From: Psychrobacter sp. JCM 18901
GTDB lineage: Bacteria > Pseudomonadota > Gammaproteobacteria > Pseudomonadales > Moraxellaceae
NCBI RefSeq assembly: GCF_000586435.1
Contig: NZ_BAWH01000009.1
Location: forward strand, 53,509-117,508
Direction of reading: 5' to 3'
Length of the DNA stretch: 64,000 nucleotides
Part shown: positions 53,800 through 64,000 of the stretch, piece after piece
Position numbering within the stretch: the first letter of the stretch is position 1
Layout: the number at the start of each line of letters is the position of its first letter
Made by a program: the position numbers and the translations under genes
Notes under the pieces: model-generated
What the model was told of the DNA's origin: nothing
Databases searched by the model: none
Seen by the model: the letters and a program-made list of their open reading frames with translations, nothing else

Positions 53800-55195
53800 A
53801 TGAGAACATCATCTGTTGGACTGGACACGATAAAGGCATTATTAAAACTATTACAACCATCAAAACTATCGCTAAGTAATAAGCTGGTGCTAAGTACAGT
53901 ATTGTTTGCAGCAATGGGTAGCGCCCAAGCTGCTGAAGCCGACACATTGACCATGGCACAGCTGCTCGAATATCAAAATATCGCTTGGATTATCTGGGGC
54001 GGGGTATTAGTGTTCTTTATGCAGGCAGGTTTTGCGCTACTTGAGAGCGGATCGGTACGTGCGAAAAATGCGGTAAACGTGATGATGAAAAACTATACCG
54101 ATATGTGTGTCGGCGGTCTGGCGTTCTACTTGGTTGGTTTTGGGCTGATGATGGGTACCAATCACTCCGGATTTGTCGGTACGGATCATTTTATGCCAAT
54201 TGAGTTGTCCAATATGGACTGGGCATTGATGTTTTTTCAGATGATGTTTGCAGCGACAGCGGTGACGATTGCTAGTGGTGCAATGGCAGAGCGAGTTTCC
54301 TTTATCGGCTATGCAGTGGCCGCATGTTTGATTTGTTTGTTCATTTACCCTGTATTTGCCAGTTGGGTATGGGGTGGTTACTTCGGCGGTACGGGCTGGC
54401 TAGCCGAGCTTGGTTTTATTGATTTTGCTGGATCTACTGTCGTGCATTCTATCGGTGGCTGGTTGGCTTGGCAGGTATCTTGGTCATTGGCCCAAGATTA
54501 GGCCGCTTTGCACCTGATGGTACGCCAAGACTTATCGCAGGGCATAACATGACGTTACTGGCGCTTGGCGGATTTATCTTATGGTTTGGTTGGTTCGGGT
54601 TCAACGCTGGGTCGACATTATCTATCACCGGCAATATTGGTTTAATCGCAGTCAATACTTTTGTCGCTGCAGTCAGTGCGGTGGTGAGTTACATGCTGAT
54701 CTCCCGATCGCTTAACAAAGCTATTTTACTGAGCGATAGTGTCAATGCCAGTCTGATTGGTCTCGTATCGATTACTGCAGGTTGTGCGACCACAACGCCT
54801 GTATTTGCCATTATTATCGGTGCGGTCGCTTCAGTGGTATATATCTTATCATGCAAGCGTTATTAAAATTCAAAGTAGACGATGTGGTCTCGGCAGTGGC
54901 AGTACATGGCTTTGGCGGGGCATGGGGTACGCTCGCTGCAGGATTGTTTTATACAGGAGATTTGTTTAACTTATCGCGGCTTGGCGTACAAGCGCTGGGC
55001 GTCGGCGTGGCGTTAGGCTGGGGATTGGGATTGGGTCTGGTGATGTATAAGCTGATTGATATGAGCTTTGGATTAAAAGCCAGCCGCTTACATGAGCAGC
55101 GTGGTCTTGATTATACTGAGCATGCAGAGCTTGGCTATCCTGAGTTTCAAAAGCAAATATTTGATACTAAAAGTTTAACAGAGCGGCATTTATAG
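53800..55195 (+). CDS. amtB: Ammonium transporter AmtB (frameshifted twice)
   Basis: Trimeric inner-membrane ammonium channel. A cleavable signal (ALAS-type, ending AAMGSAQAAEA) precedes about eleven transmembrane helices. Motifs: IWGGVLVFFMQAGFALLESG, RAKNAVNVMMKN, and both pore histidines, in TVVHSIGGW and AVHGFGGAWG. Breaks: about 54470 (expected GGWLALAGILVIGPR) and about 54853 (expected YILSMQALLKF). About 465 residues. The usual PII partner glnK is absent; the next gene, 10 bp away, is unknown. Confidence 0.93.
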
Positions 55196-55205
55196 GAGAG
55201 AGCTG

Positions 55206-55847
55206 ATGAATATTGATACTCAATCCGTCGATCAAGCCGTGACTGCGATGGCAGAAGTGCTTGCCGATTATCTGAATCCTGAAGAGGTGCGACTGCTTAA
55301 ATCACAGTGGCAGCGATACTCGACTGTCTCTGTAAAGATGATGCAACAGTGCGTCTTGGATGCGACAAGGCGTTATCCTGAGCTGCAAGCTTATAAGTCT
55401 GATATTAGGAAAGGCTTTTGGGCTACGTTGCAAGCGGATAGTCAGCAGACAATAGAGTCTGATAGTCACAATGGTCACAATAGCCATAATAAAGCAATCA
55501 AAGCGCCAGTCCCTGTCTCTGAGTTGGTTCTGGCATTTTATACCGTCATAGAAGCACTGCGCAGTCAGCTATCAGAAACAGAAAGTCGCAACCTATTTCT
55601 GACCATGCACCAAACTGTTTCGCAAGAGCGCACCTTCAAAGGGCATAGTCTTAACATCAGTCAGTTTCTAGAAGGCAATCGCCCGTCCGTACCTGATAAT
55701 GAGCATCTGTTGAATAATTTGATGCAGCTGGCTTATGTATGCTTATGCGATGTTGCAGGCCCTGTCGAAGCAGATGAGATGATGTTTCGAGCGGCAGAGA
55801 AGGCGAAACAAAACTACCCGAAGATATTGGTCGAAAAGTTATTCTAA
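55206..55847 (+). CDS. Hypothetical protein downstream of amtB
   Basis: 213 residues, soluble, mostly helical; no family recognised. It begins 10 bp after the amtB stop with GGAGAG upstream, so it is co-transcribed. It contains a His/Asn/Ser-rich spacer (SHNGHNSHNK, about residues 86-95) between two helical parts, and a C-terminal segment LCDVAGPVEADEMMFRAAEKA. The intact frame and tight spacing indicate a real gene, possibly linked to ammonium transport. Confidence 0.78.
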   Translation: MNIDTQSVDQAVTAMAEVLADYLNPEEVRLLKSQWQRYSTVSVKMMQQCVLDATRRYPELQAYKSDIRKGFWATLQADSQQTIESDSHNGHNSHNKAIKAPVPVSELVLAFYTVIEALRSQLSETESRNLFLTMHQTVSQERTFKGHSLNISQFLEGNRPSVPDNEHLLNNLMQLAYVCLCDVAGPVEADEMMFRAAEKAKQNYPKILVEKLF

Positions 55848-55858
55848 AATATTAAGTT

Positions 55859-55901
55859 GGCACGTTATGGTCGGGTACGGAATACCTTTCGATAACGTGC
55901 C
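55859..55901. terminator. Hairpin between convergent genes
   Basis: GGCACGTTAT (55859-55868) and ATAACGTGCC (55892-55901) form a 10-bp perfect stem with an inner GGTA/TACC pair. There is no strong T-run, so terminator function is uncertain. Confidence 0.5.
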
Positions 55902-55920
55902 TTATATAAAGGGACTTTTA

Positions 55921-55969
55921 TAACGTAGCTTTCATGACGTAGTTTCATTATGTAGCTTTCATAACGCAC
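55921..55969 (+). repeat. Short imperfect direct repeats
   Basis: ACGTAGCTTTCATGACGTAG is followed by a diverged TGTAGCTTTCATAACG; the unit GTAG-TTTCAT occurs three times at 13-19-bp spacing. Confidence 0.6.
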
Positions 55970-56014
55970 CTTGAAGCTTGATACTAGACGATGAGTAGTC
56001 TAATAGTTAACTAT

Positions 56015-56765
56015 TTAATCTAATAACTGAAGCGGGAAAGTAACCACGTCAAAGGCGAGGGCAAAGGGTAGCAATACTAGCTTTTGTGCGCCATTTGGAC
56101 CGCTACGAGTGACGACATCTTGCTGAGTCTGTGTATAGAAGCTCACCGTATATGGTTTGGTCAGTGCGCGATAGTTTGACTGAATTAACCCTAAGTTACT
56201 AACTTGCGGATAGATAGCGCCTTTGACAGGAACGCTAAAACAAAAGCGCTGAGCATTGATACGTTGATCACTCGCTGAGGTGCACTCTTTACCGTTATTT
56301 TGCAAAAAGAACTGATAGTCTGAACGCCCAAACTCATCTTTTAATTTGGCATAAGACAATTTCATCTCACCTTGGAAGTACCCATCATTATTGGGTACAT
56401 GAAAGCTCATGTCGTTATCCACTTGAATATTTTTTTTGCGTGAGGTTACTCAGTAAGTTCACCATTTCTGTCCCACCTTGGGTGAGGACGTAGCTGTTTT
56501 TTTCTCCTACGATAACCATTGACGCGTTTGGCATTTTTGGTAACGCCTGCGCAGGACGACCAAAAGCAACAATTTGATCTTCAGACAGTATTTGCTTCGT
56601 TGTGTTCGTAGTGACATGCCCGCTATTGTCTAACAATGAGCTAGTCGCACAGCCTGAGCTGGCTAGTACCGTAGTAAACAAAGCGGCTGCTATCACCTTG
56701 TTTGAATTTAACGGTTTTAGTGACGATTGATTATTCTTGTTATCAGCGTTTGTATGGTCAGTCAT
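56015..56765 (-). CDS. Hypothetical lipoprotein (frameshifted)
   Basis: About 250 residues. ATG 56765 follows AAGGAAG. After a polar 22-residue lead the signal reads VIAAALFTTVLASSGC (lipobox SSGC, Cys39). A T8 run at about 56430-56437 splits the frame; the corrected protein continues into DNDMSFHVPNNDGYFQGEMK. Two cysteines (GKECTSASD, RFCFSVPVKG) may form a disulfide. The C-terminus, LLPFALAFDVVTFPLQLLD, resembles the end of small YceK-type lipoproteins. Function unknown. Confidence 0.75.
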
Positions 56766-56929
56766 GATTAGTCTTCCTTGTCTAACAAATGGGCTTACGA
56801 AATTAACTATCGAGTTTTTATTTCTTCTCGGATGTCTGGTGAATATCGTACAGTGTTTATATGTAATTTAGCTACTTATCATCCATTGTCATATGATCTA
56901 TAAGTTTAGCTGAGACAGATTAATTATAA

Positions 56930-57397
56930 TTAATCTAGGGTAATTTTAGTTCCACTCTTAGTAAAGTTCATCACAAACTGGCTTTTGAAATTGCGCACAT
57001 TATTTTCGTAAGTCAGTAAGCTGCGGGTGAACTGATGATAGTCGCTCATGTTTTTCGCATTGACCATCAACATAAAATCAAAATCGCCCGATACTTCATA
57101 GCAGCTCATGATTCGTGATTGCGCATCCATTAGGCGCTCAAACCGATGCTGCATTGAGGTATTAGAGCGCTCCATTTCTATCATTACCACTGCTGTCAGA
57201 CCGTAGCCCACTTTGTCAGGATTGACGATGGCTACTTGTTTGGTAATCACGTCACTATCTATCAGTGCTTGTATGCGCCGCTGCGCCGTCGCGATAGATA
57301 CATGCACTTGCTCTGCAACAGCTTTAAGCGGTAATGTCGCATCATCTTGCAGCAAGTTCAAAATAGCTTTATCAATATTATCTAAAGTATGGCTCAT
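56930..57397 (-). CDS. Lrp/AsnC family transcriptional regulator
   Basis: 155 residues. N-terminal winged helix-turn-helix: LDNIDKAILNLLQDDATLPL, then AEQVHVSIATAQRRIQALID as the recognition part. C-terminal RAM ligand domain (YGLTAVVMIEMERS through FDFMLMVNAKNMSDYHQFTR). It is divergent from a RarD-like exporter gene 243 bp away, a layout typical of Lrp-type control of amino acid exporters. Ligand is probably an amino acid (inference). Confidence 0.93.
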   Translation of the reverse strand: MSHTLDNIDKAILNLLQDDATLPLKAVAEQVHVSIATAQRRIQALIDSDVITKQVAIVNPDKVGYGLTAVVMIEMERSNTSMQHRFERLMDAQSRIMSCYEVSGDFDFMLMVNAKNMSDYHQFTRSLLTYENNVRNFKSQFVMNFTKSGTKITLD

Positions 57398-57639
57398 ATC
57401 AGGACATCCTTAATAGCAGAGTTTTCTATCTATCTTTATAAATATTATCACTAAAAATACTAATATAAGAAAATAATGATTTATATGGTATTTATTTGAT
57501 ATTTTTATTCATTAATACATCTATATAGAGATAATATATTAAAGCACCATAGTAAAATAGACCATACCAATCAGAGCCGCTTTAAAAAAAAGAGCTAGCA
57601 ATTGGTTTCTAAAATCTATTAATAGCTACGGTGCTTATC

Positions 57640-58663
57640 ATGTCTATCTCAATGCTCTCCAATGTATTCGCTAATACGCTAGCAACAACTGTTGCACGTT
57701 TGCCACTACCTGCGATTTGGACGACAGGTAGCGCACAACAACGCACTCTGATATTAGGGGTGTCTTTTGCCATATTGTCCAATGTACTGTTTGGCGTACT
57801 TTATGCGTATAGCAGTTTTTTTAGCGCCGTTATCAGGGACGCAGGTTTTTATCTGGCGCATGCTCGCGATGTGGGCAGCGTTGGTCGGATACTTAATGGT
57901 CAGTGGACGTCTGGGATTGCACATTGATAAATTAAAAGTGCTCAAAGGCGCTAAGCAATGGGCTTGGCTGCTATTACCTACGCCAATATTCCTTAGCCAG
58001 TTTTGGTTATTTATGTGGGCGCCAGTGAATGGGCAAGGTGTGCAAACCGCGATGGGATACTTCTTATTCCCATTAATGATGGTGGTGTTTGGTTGTGTCC
58101 TCTTTGGCGAAAAACTAAGCCGTTTGCAATGGTTGGCAGTAGCCTTTGCCGCACTGGGCGTGGGTAGCGAAGTTATCCGTACGCAAAGTGTCTCTTGGGC
58201 GACGCTATGGGTATGCGGTACGTACCCTGTTTACTACATTTTACGCCGACTGCAGGGAATCGGAGCCGTGACTGGATTATTGGTTGATTTAACGATATTT
58301 GCGCCCTTTGCGTTGGCTTACTTATTCCTTTTTGCCCCAAGCAGTTTGGCATTGGTTAGCGGCTCTGGTTTCTTTATCATGATGCTAATAGGTTTGGGTG
58401 TGCTCAGCGTCTTGGCAATGAAGACCAACATTGATGCCAGTCAAATGCTACCAGTCAATGTCTATGGCATGATGAGCTATTTGGAGCCTGCATTGCTATT
58501 TATTTTGGCAGTGACCGTACTAGGCAACCCATTTGAGTCAGCGATGATCTATAGCTATGGTCTGATTTGGTTAGGTATTGGGTGTTTGATTGCTCATGGT
58601 GTTAGGCAATTGCGTCAGGCTAGTAGAAAGACAGCATTGTCTCTAGAAGAGCAAATGGCATAG
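57640..58663 (+). CDS. EamA/RarD-like transporter (frameshifted)
   Basis: Drug/metabolite transporter superfamily permease of about 340 residues with about ten transmembrane segments. ATG 57640 starts MSISMLSNVFANTL. The T7 run at about 57817-57823 breaks the frame (expected YAYSSFLAPLSGTQVFIWRM). RarD-type features: GTQVFIWRMLAMWAAL, QFWLFMWAPVNGQGVQTAMG, YFLFPLMMVVFGCVLFGEKL and LEPALLFILAVTVLGN. Substrate unknown; RarD relatives export small organic molecules. Probably controlled by the divergent Lrp-type regulator. Confidence 0.88.
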
Positions 58664-58745
58664 TAGAATGGATTGCTAAATGCTTGTATGAGTTGTTATT
58701 GGTAGCTAAAGCTGAACGGTAATATTTATAGATATCGTAGATAAC

Positions 58746-58785
58746 AAAAAAAGGACGGCTCAGTAAATATTGAGTCGTCCTTTTT
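58746..58785. terminator. Bidirectional rho-independent terminator
   Basis: AAAAAGGACGGCTCA pairs with TGAGTCGTCCTTTTT (one G-T pair) around an 8-nt loop, between the convergent exporter and smpB genes. Confidence 0.92.
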
Positions 58786-58803
58786 ATATAGATTAAATAA
58801 CGC

Positions 58804-59282
58804 TTAATCTAAATGCTGTTTGAAACCGCGTTGTTTATCACGTTCCCAGTCACGATCTTTTAGCGTTTTACGTTTGTCATGCTGCTTTTTACCCAATGCT
58901 AGGCCAATTTGGCACTTCACCAGTGAGTTTTTCCAGTAGCAAGACAGCGGTACGCAAGCGTAGCCTTTCTGGTTGATTGCCCCAGATAGTTTTTCGATCT
59001 CACGACGGTTCAGCAGCAGTTTACGGGTACGAATACTGTCTGGACTAACGTGCGTTGAGCTCGATAGCAATGGCTGAATGTGCGCCCCAAACAAGAAGGC
59101 TTCGTTATTACGGAATATGACGTACGCTTCAGTAATCGTCATTTTTCCTGCACGAATGGCTTTGACTTCCCAACCTTGTAATGCCAGTCCTGCCTCAAAG
59201 GTTTCTTCGATAAAATACTCATGACGCGCCTTTTTATTGGCGCAAATCTGATTATCTGGCTTTTTTTGATTTTTTTTGACAT
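58804..59282 (-). CDS. smpB: SsrA-binding protein SmpB (frameshifted in the start region)
   Basis: Partner of tmRNA in rescue of stalled ribosomes. ATG 59282 starts MSKK; T7 and T8 runs at 59261-59267 and 59270-59277 (A-runs on the coding strand) then shift the frame. Corrected reading gives [40 protein letters not shown] and [20 protein letters not shown], the SmpB core, followed by [12 protein letters not shown] and a basic C-terminal tail ([20 protein letters not shown]). About 159 residues, as expected. Confidence 0.93.
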
Positions 59283-59483
59283 AATTTCTCCATAAGGATG
59301 ACCTAAGACACAGGCTCCTTATTTAATCAGTCCCACTAATTCCTCATCCTAATCCAATAACTAGTCTTGTTTTTTTATTTCGATTATGAGATGGATGAGT
59401 CGAACTGCCTATTGTATCAAAGCCTCTGATGAAAAGGTAAATCAGCTGTTAGGACAAATGTAGCAGATAAGTATTAAGTTTGA

Positions 59484-60053
<570 letters not shown>

Positions 60054-60121
60054 AAGATGCTGCATCAAAGATATGCTGCTAGCACTTGCTAAAACAGTAA
60101 GGAGCAGCCATATATGACTGA

Positions 60122-60397
<276 letters not shown>

Positions 60398-60452
60398 AGT
60401 ATTTATAAGCGATTGATGACGTTTGGGTTTACAACGTTTTAGGGACAACACG

Positions 60453-61794
60453 ATGACCATGGAAATAATAACCACGCAAACAACAACCACGCAATCTATC
60501 CAAGTCACAAACGACTTTGATCAACAACACCTTTGGCACCCTTATGCCAGCCTGCCACCCACTTATTCTAATATCGTAATCGATCGCGCTGAAGGTATTT
60601 ATATCATCACCGAAGATGGCAGGCGCCTGATCGATGGTATGTCGTCATGGTGGGCGAGCGTTCATGGTTATAACCATCCAAAACTGAATGAAGCATTGAC
60701 TCAGCAATTGGGTAAAATGGCGCATGTTATGTTTGGTGGGTTAACCCATCAGCCAGCGATCGATTTGGGCAAAAAAAACTGCTCGACATTGTACCTGCTG
60801 GACTTGATGCAATTTTTTATGCGGACAGTGGTAGTATCGCGGTAGAAGTAGCACTAAAAATGGCGTTGCAGTATCAAGTAGCTGCCAAGCGTCCAACCAA
60901 GCAACAGTTTGCATCAACCCATTCAGGTATTACGGAGACACGTGGCATGCATGAGTGTCTGTGATCCTGTTAATGGTATGCACAGCCTATATGGCAAGCA
61001 ATTACCGATGCAGCATTTCGTCCCTGCACCGCCCATTGGCTTTGATCGCGCATTGACAGTAGATGAGCGTAAATCATTAACTCAGTTTTTTTGTCGAGTA
61101 TAGTGAGCAGTTGGCGGGGTTTATCATTGAGCCAATTATTCAGGGCGCAGGCGGGATGCGTTTTTATAGTCCTGAATATCTGCAATTGCTGCGTCAACTG
61201 TGCGATGAGCATGATGTACTATTGATTGCCGATGAAATCGCCACTGGGTTTGGTCGTAGTGGTAAATTATTTGCGTGTGAACATGCAGCTATTAGCCCTG
61301 ATATCATGACTATTGGCAAGGCGCTAACGGGTGGCTATATGACTTTTGCTGCAACGCTATGTACCCGTCATATTGCCGATACCATTCATAATAGTGACTA
61401 TCCAGCGCTGATGCATGGCCCAACCTTTATGGGCAATCCACTGGCTTGTGCAGTTGCGTGCGCATCGATTGATTTGATTATGTCTTATGATATTGAAGCG
61501 CGTACCGCAAATATGCAATGTATTATGGAGCAACAACTAGCGCCTGCTGCTTTATTAGAAGGCGTTGCTGAAGTGCGCTGCTTGGGCGCGGTCGCTGTCA
61601 TTGAGCTGCATGAAGCGGTCGATATGCCCATTTTTCAGTCTTTGTTGATTGATAATGGTATCTGGGTCAGACCATTTGGCAAGCTGGTGTATATCATGCC
61701 ACCCTACATGATTACTGATGATGAGCTGACTACCTTATGCCAATCACTGCTAAAAGTAGTGCATACTTATTTAGAAAACCGAGGTCAACCATGA
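60453..61794 (+). CDS. bioA: Adenosylmethionine-8-amino-7-oxononanoate aminotransferase (frameshifted several times)
   Basis: Makes 7,8-diaminopelargonate, using S-adenosylmethionine as amino donor. PLP class III aminotransferase. Visible: [87 protein letters not shown], and the PLP lysine in [13 protein letters not shown], with [19 protein letters not shown]. Breaks: A8 run at 60772-60779, about 60930-60950 (expected [15 protein letters not shown]), and T8 run at about 61086-61093 (expected [14 protein letters not shown]). ATG 60453 is the preferred start. The stop overlaps bioD. About 447 residues. Confidence 0.93.
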
Positions 61795-62507
61795 GTGTTT
61801 TATTTGTTTCTGGTATCGATACCGATATTGGTAAAACCTATGCTACTGGACTGCTTGCCAAAGCGCTTATGCAGCAAGGCTTAGATGTCATTACTCAAAA
61901 GTTAGTACAAACGGGCGTATCGATCAATCCAAATACTAGTGAGATGAATGTCGCTGATGATATTATTACTCATCGTCAATTAATGGCGATCCCACTACAG
62001 TCATGTGACCTCGATTTTACCACCTGCCCTTATCGCTACGAGAAGCCTGCATCACCGCATTTGTCAGCAACATTAGCCAACTATCCCCTCGATATTGAAA
62101 TTATTACTAAAGCTACTAAAGTGCTGCAATCGGATTACGATGTGGTATTGCTCGAAGGAGCGGGTGGTTTACTTGTGCCCATTACAGAAAATTTACTGAT
62201 ATTAGATTATATTGCCGAGCAAGGCTATCCTATCGTCTTGGTCACCTCTGGTCGATTGGGCAGTATCAATCATACTTTGCTGAGTTTAGAAGCCATAAAA
62301 TCGCGCGGATTAATGGTACATAGTGTTATTTACAATCATATTCATGATGATGCTGAACAAACGGATACTGAGATCGCAAATAGCACTATTGAATTTCTAC
62401 GAAGATATTTGGACAATCATTATCCCGAAGCGCATTGGCTACAAATACCATATCTAAAAGATAATCTGGTCGGTAATATTGAAACACTACCAGAAAATTT
62501 TGTTTAA
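61791..62507 (+). CDS. bioD: Dethiobiotin synthetase
   Basis: Closes the ureido ring of dethiobiotin from 7,8-diaminopelargonate, CO2 and ATP. 238 residues from ATG 61791, which overlaps the bioA stop (ATGA), so translation is coupled. P-loop FVSGIDTDIGKTYATGLLAK, KLVQTGVS, PYRYEKPASPHLSA and DVVLLEGAGGLLVPI. The K-P-V-x-T-G motif appears as KLVQTG. Intact frame. Confidence 0.95.
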   Translation: MSVLFVSGIDTDIGKTYATGLLAKALMQQGLDVITQKLVQTGVSINPNTSEMNVADDIITHRQLMAIPLQSCDLDFTTCPYRYEKPASPHLSATLANYPLDIEIITKATKVLQSDYDVVLLEGAGGLLVPITENLLILDYIAEQGYPIVLVTSGRLGSINHTLLSLEAIKSRGLMVHSVIYNHIHDDAEQTDTEIANSTIEFLRRYLDNHYPEAHWLQIPYLKDNLVGNIETLPENFV

Positions 62508-62545
62508 CCTATTTGTGTTGTCCACAAAAATAAATCCAAAAGACA

Positions 62546-62574
62546 TTCGCAGGCAGTCATAAGTTTGCTATACT
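62546..62574 (+). promoter_or_regulatory. Probable sigma-70 promoter of rnpB
   Basis: TTCGCA (62546-62551), 17-bp spacer, TATACT (62569-62574); transcription would start near 62581, exactly where the RNA begins by its P1 pairing. Confidence 0.7.
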
Positions 62575-62580
62575 AGCGCG

Positions 62581-62947
<367 letters not shown>

Positions 62948-63027
62948 TTTTTTTTATTGTTTGATGTAGTAATAGTTGCAATTAATCTGAATTAAATTCG
63001 TTTTTTTGCAAAAATGCTTATTAGGGG

Positions 63028-63055
63028 TTGACGCAGTCAACAGCTTGGGCATAAT
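63028..63055 (+). promoter_or_regulatory. Promoter of the tRNA gene
   Basis: TTGACG (63028-63033), 16-bp spacer, CATAAT (63050-63055), 15 bp before the tRNA. A G/C-rich tract follows the -10 only weakly. Confidence 0.7.
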
Positions 63056-63069
63056 GTGCAGCCTAAAAC

Positions 63070-63146
63070 GGCGATGTAGCTCAGCTGGTTAGAGCGCATG
63101 ACTCATAATCGTGAGGTCAAGAGTTCAAGTCTCTTCATCGCCACCA
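63070..63146 (+). tRNA. tRNA-Met (CAT anticodon)
   Basis: 77 nt, encoded CCA. Acceptor stem GGCGATG/CATCGCC, D-arm GCTCAGCTGGTTAGAGC, anticodon loop CTCATAA with CAT, variable loop AGGTC, T-arm AAGAGTTCAAGTCTCTT. The body matches elongator tRNA-Met. A CAT anticodon can also belong to tRNA-Ile2 (modified by TilS), and the T-loop TTCAAGT is compatible with that; I favour Met. Confidence 0.88.
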
Positions 63147-63160
63147 TATATAGCAGTACG

Positions 63161-63193
63161 AAAAAAAACCAATCTATCGAGATTGTTTTTTTG
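63161..63193 (+). terminator. Terminator after the tRNA
   Basis: An A8 run and CCAATCT pair with AGATTG and T7, with a tight ATCG loop, directly after the tRNA. Confidence 0.8.
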
Positions 63194-63369
63194 CCTAGAA
63201 TAAGTGGTTTTATAAACTAGAAGCAATTGATAGATAGCGTTTTAGGTGTGATTTACTTACAGATTTCTTACTAAATCATAGATTTATCTGTCTAAGTACA
63301 GATTAATTCTTGTAACTTATGTCGCGCTTACTTATCATAGGGCTGTTTTCGGTAAAGTCCTGTAACGCC

Positions 63370-64000
63370 ATGTCTATACAATTACCTCCTTATCGTCCTG
63401 TTCAGCATCGTAGTGGCCTTAAAGTCATGGGTGCCGCATTTCATGCACTGATCATGCGCGAGCTACAAACTCGCTTTGGTGGTTATCGTTTAGGTTATCT
63501 TTGGGCGCCTTTAGAAATCATTTTTCAGATGCTTATATTTCTAGTTATCTTTGGAGTGATCATTGAACGTGCACTACCAGGAATGAGCTTTCCGTTGTTT
63601 TTAGTTGGAGGAATGGTTCCTTTTCGCATGTTTCAAACTATTGCAACTAGAGCGTTAGGAGCAGTAGATGCCAACCAAGGTCTTTTAATGTATCGTTCGA
63701 TTAAACACATTGATGTCATTATTGCTAGATCAGCTTTAGAACTGATTATTTATTTTATAACGTTTATTGTATTGTTAATCGGACTAGCTTTTTTTTCAAT
63801 GATTATACCAGTTTAGACAACCTGCATATTGTACTATTCTGCTGGATAACGCTTTTTATGTTCAGCTTTGGCGTTGCTCTGATTATGATGGTTATTGGAT
63901 ATTATGGTGGCGAGATAAGTAAGATAATTGCGATAATTTTTACCATATTGTATTTTGCTTCAGGCATTCTTTATCCAATTCATATCGTTCCGGAACCCTA
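63370..64000 (+). CDS. ABC-2 type polysaccharide export permease, KpsM/Wzm-like (partial, frameshifted)
   Basis: N-terminal part of an inner-membrane exporter subunit for capsule or O-antigen-like polysaccharide; cut by the window end. The family start RELQTRFGGYRLGYLWAPLE is clear, followed by helices (IFQMLIFLVIFGVI, FLVGGMVPFRMFQTIATRAL). A T8 run at about 63787-63794 breaks the frame; it continues with VALIMMVIGYYGGEISKIIA and FASGILYPIHIVPEP. ATG 63370 (MSIQLPPYRP) is chosen because the upstream residues from ATG 63319 do not resemble the family. It probably begins a capsule or exopolysaccharide locus to the right. Confidence 0.87.

Noticed and set aside
63070..63146. Assignment of the CAT-anticodon tRNA as tRNA-Ile2
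   Set aside because: The D-arm and overall body fit elongator tRNA-Met better; the alternative cannot be fully excluded without a TilS-identity analysis.

Overview
The window looks like chromosomal DNA of a gammaproteobacterium of the Moraxellaceae, most likely Psychrobacter or a close relative. The evidence is indirect: moderate GC (mid-40s by eye), the smc-zipA-ligA block, a class A RNase P RNA, a complete leucine/isovalerate (liu) cluster, and several proteins whose sequences resemble Psychrobacter/Acinetobacter homologues. No rRNA, phage, insertion sequence with a transposase, or CRISPR array was seen.

A technical point dominates the reading. About half of the genes are interrupted by one-base frameshifts, mostly in runs of 6-8 A or T or at a lost base in a short run. 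Both halves are conserved and essential genes (smc, smpB, birA, coaX) are affected, so I treat these as sequencing or assembly errors and give one span per gene with the break site named.

Layout. 0.4-6.8 kb: alanine/glycine:cation symporter, glutamate symporter gltS, a cold-shock-domain/guanyl-RNase fusion with its barstar-like inhibitor, proA and a small lipoprotein. 7.2-13.1 kb: a basic-amino-acid ABC transporter with one ATPase, three tandem paralogous binding lipoproteins and two permeases. 13.2-19.3 kb: FAH-family enzyme, PhoX-type phosphatase behind 11-bp-phased PhoB half-sites, an alpha/beta hydrolase and hslO. 19.6-23.0 kb: gltIJKL. 23.4-25.4 kb: a DJ-1/PfpI protein and a rubredoxin-reductase-like flavoprotein. 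25.8-34.9 kb: acyl-CoA synthetase plus liuB, C, D, E and A. 35.0-36.8 kb: birA-coaX. 37.0-46.4 kb: a TSUP permease, an unknown gene, smc, zipA, ligA. 46.4-49.0 kb: AT-rich TPR-DUF2971 gene, probably acquired. 49.0-53.3 kb: two lipoproteins and the radical-SAM gene ygiQ. 53.8-58.7 kb: amtB with an unknown partner, a lipoprotein, an Lrp/AsnC regulator divergent from a RarD-like exporter. 58.8-64.0 kb: smpB, coaD, ferredoxin, bioA-bioD, rnpB, a CAT-anticodon tRNA and the start of a KpsM-like polysaccharide exporter.

Two themes connect the genes. First, amino acid uptake and breakdown: several transporters for alanine, glutamate and basic amino acids sit with leucine catabolism. The biotin-dependent methylcrotonyl-CoA carboxylase (liuB/liuD) is matched by the biotin ligase birA nearby and bioA/bioD further on. 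Second, the most novel-looking items are (a) the cold-shock-domain/TM/RNase plus barstar pair and (b) a family of about 106-bp imperfectly palindromic elements with TATAGT ends, resembling Neisseria Correia elements, present in five copies: three in gaps of the liu cluster and two abutting at 49.7-49.9 kb.
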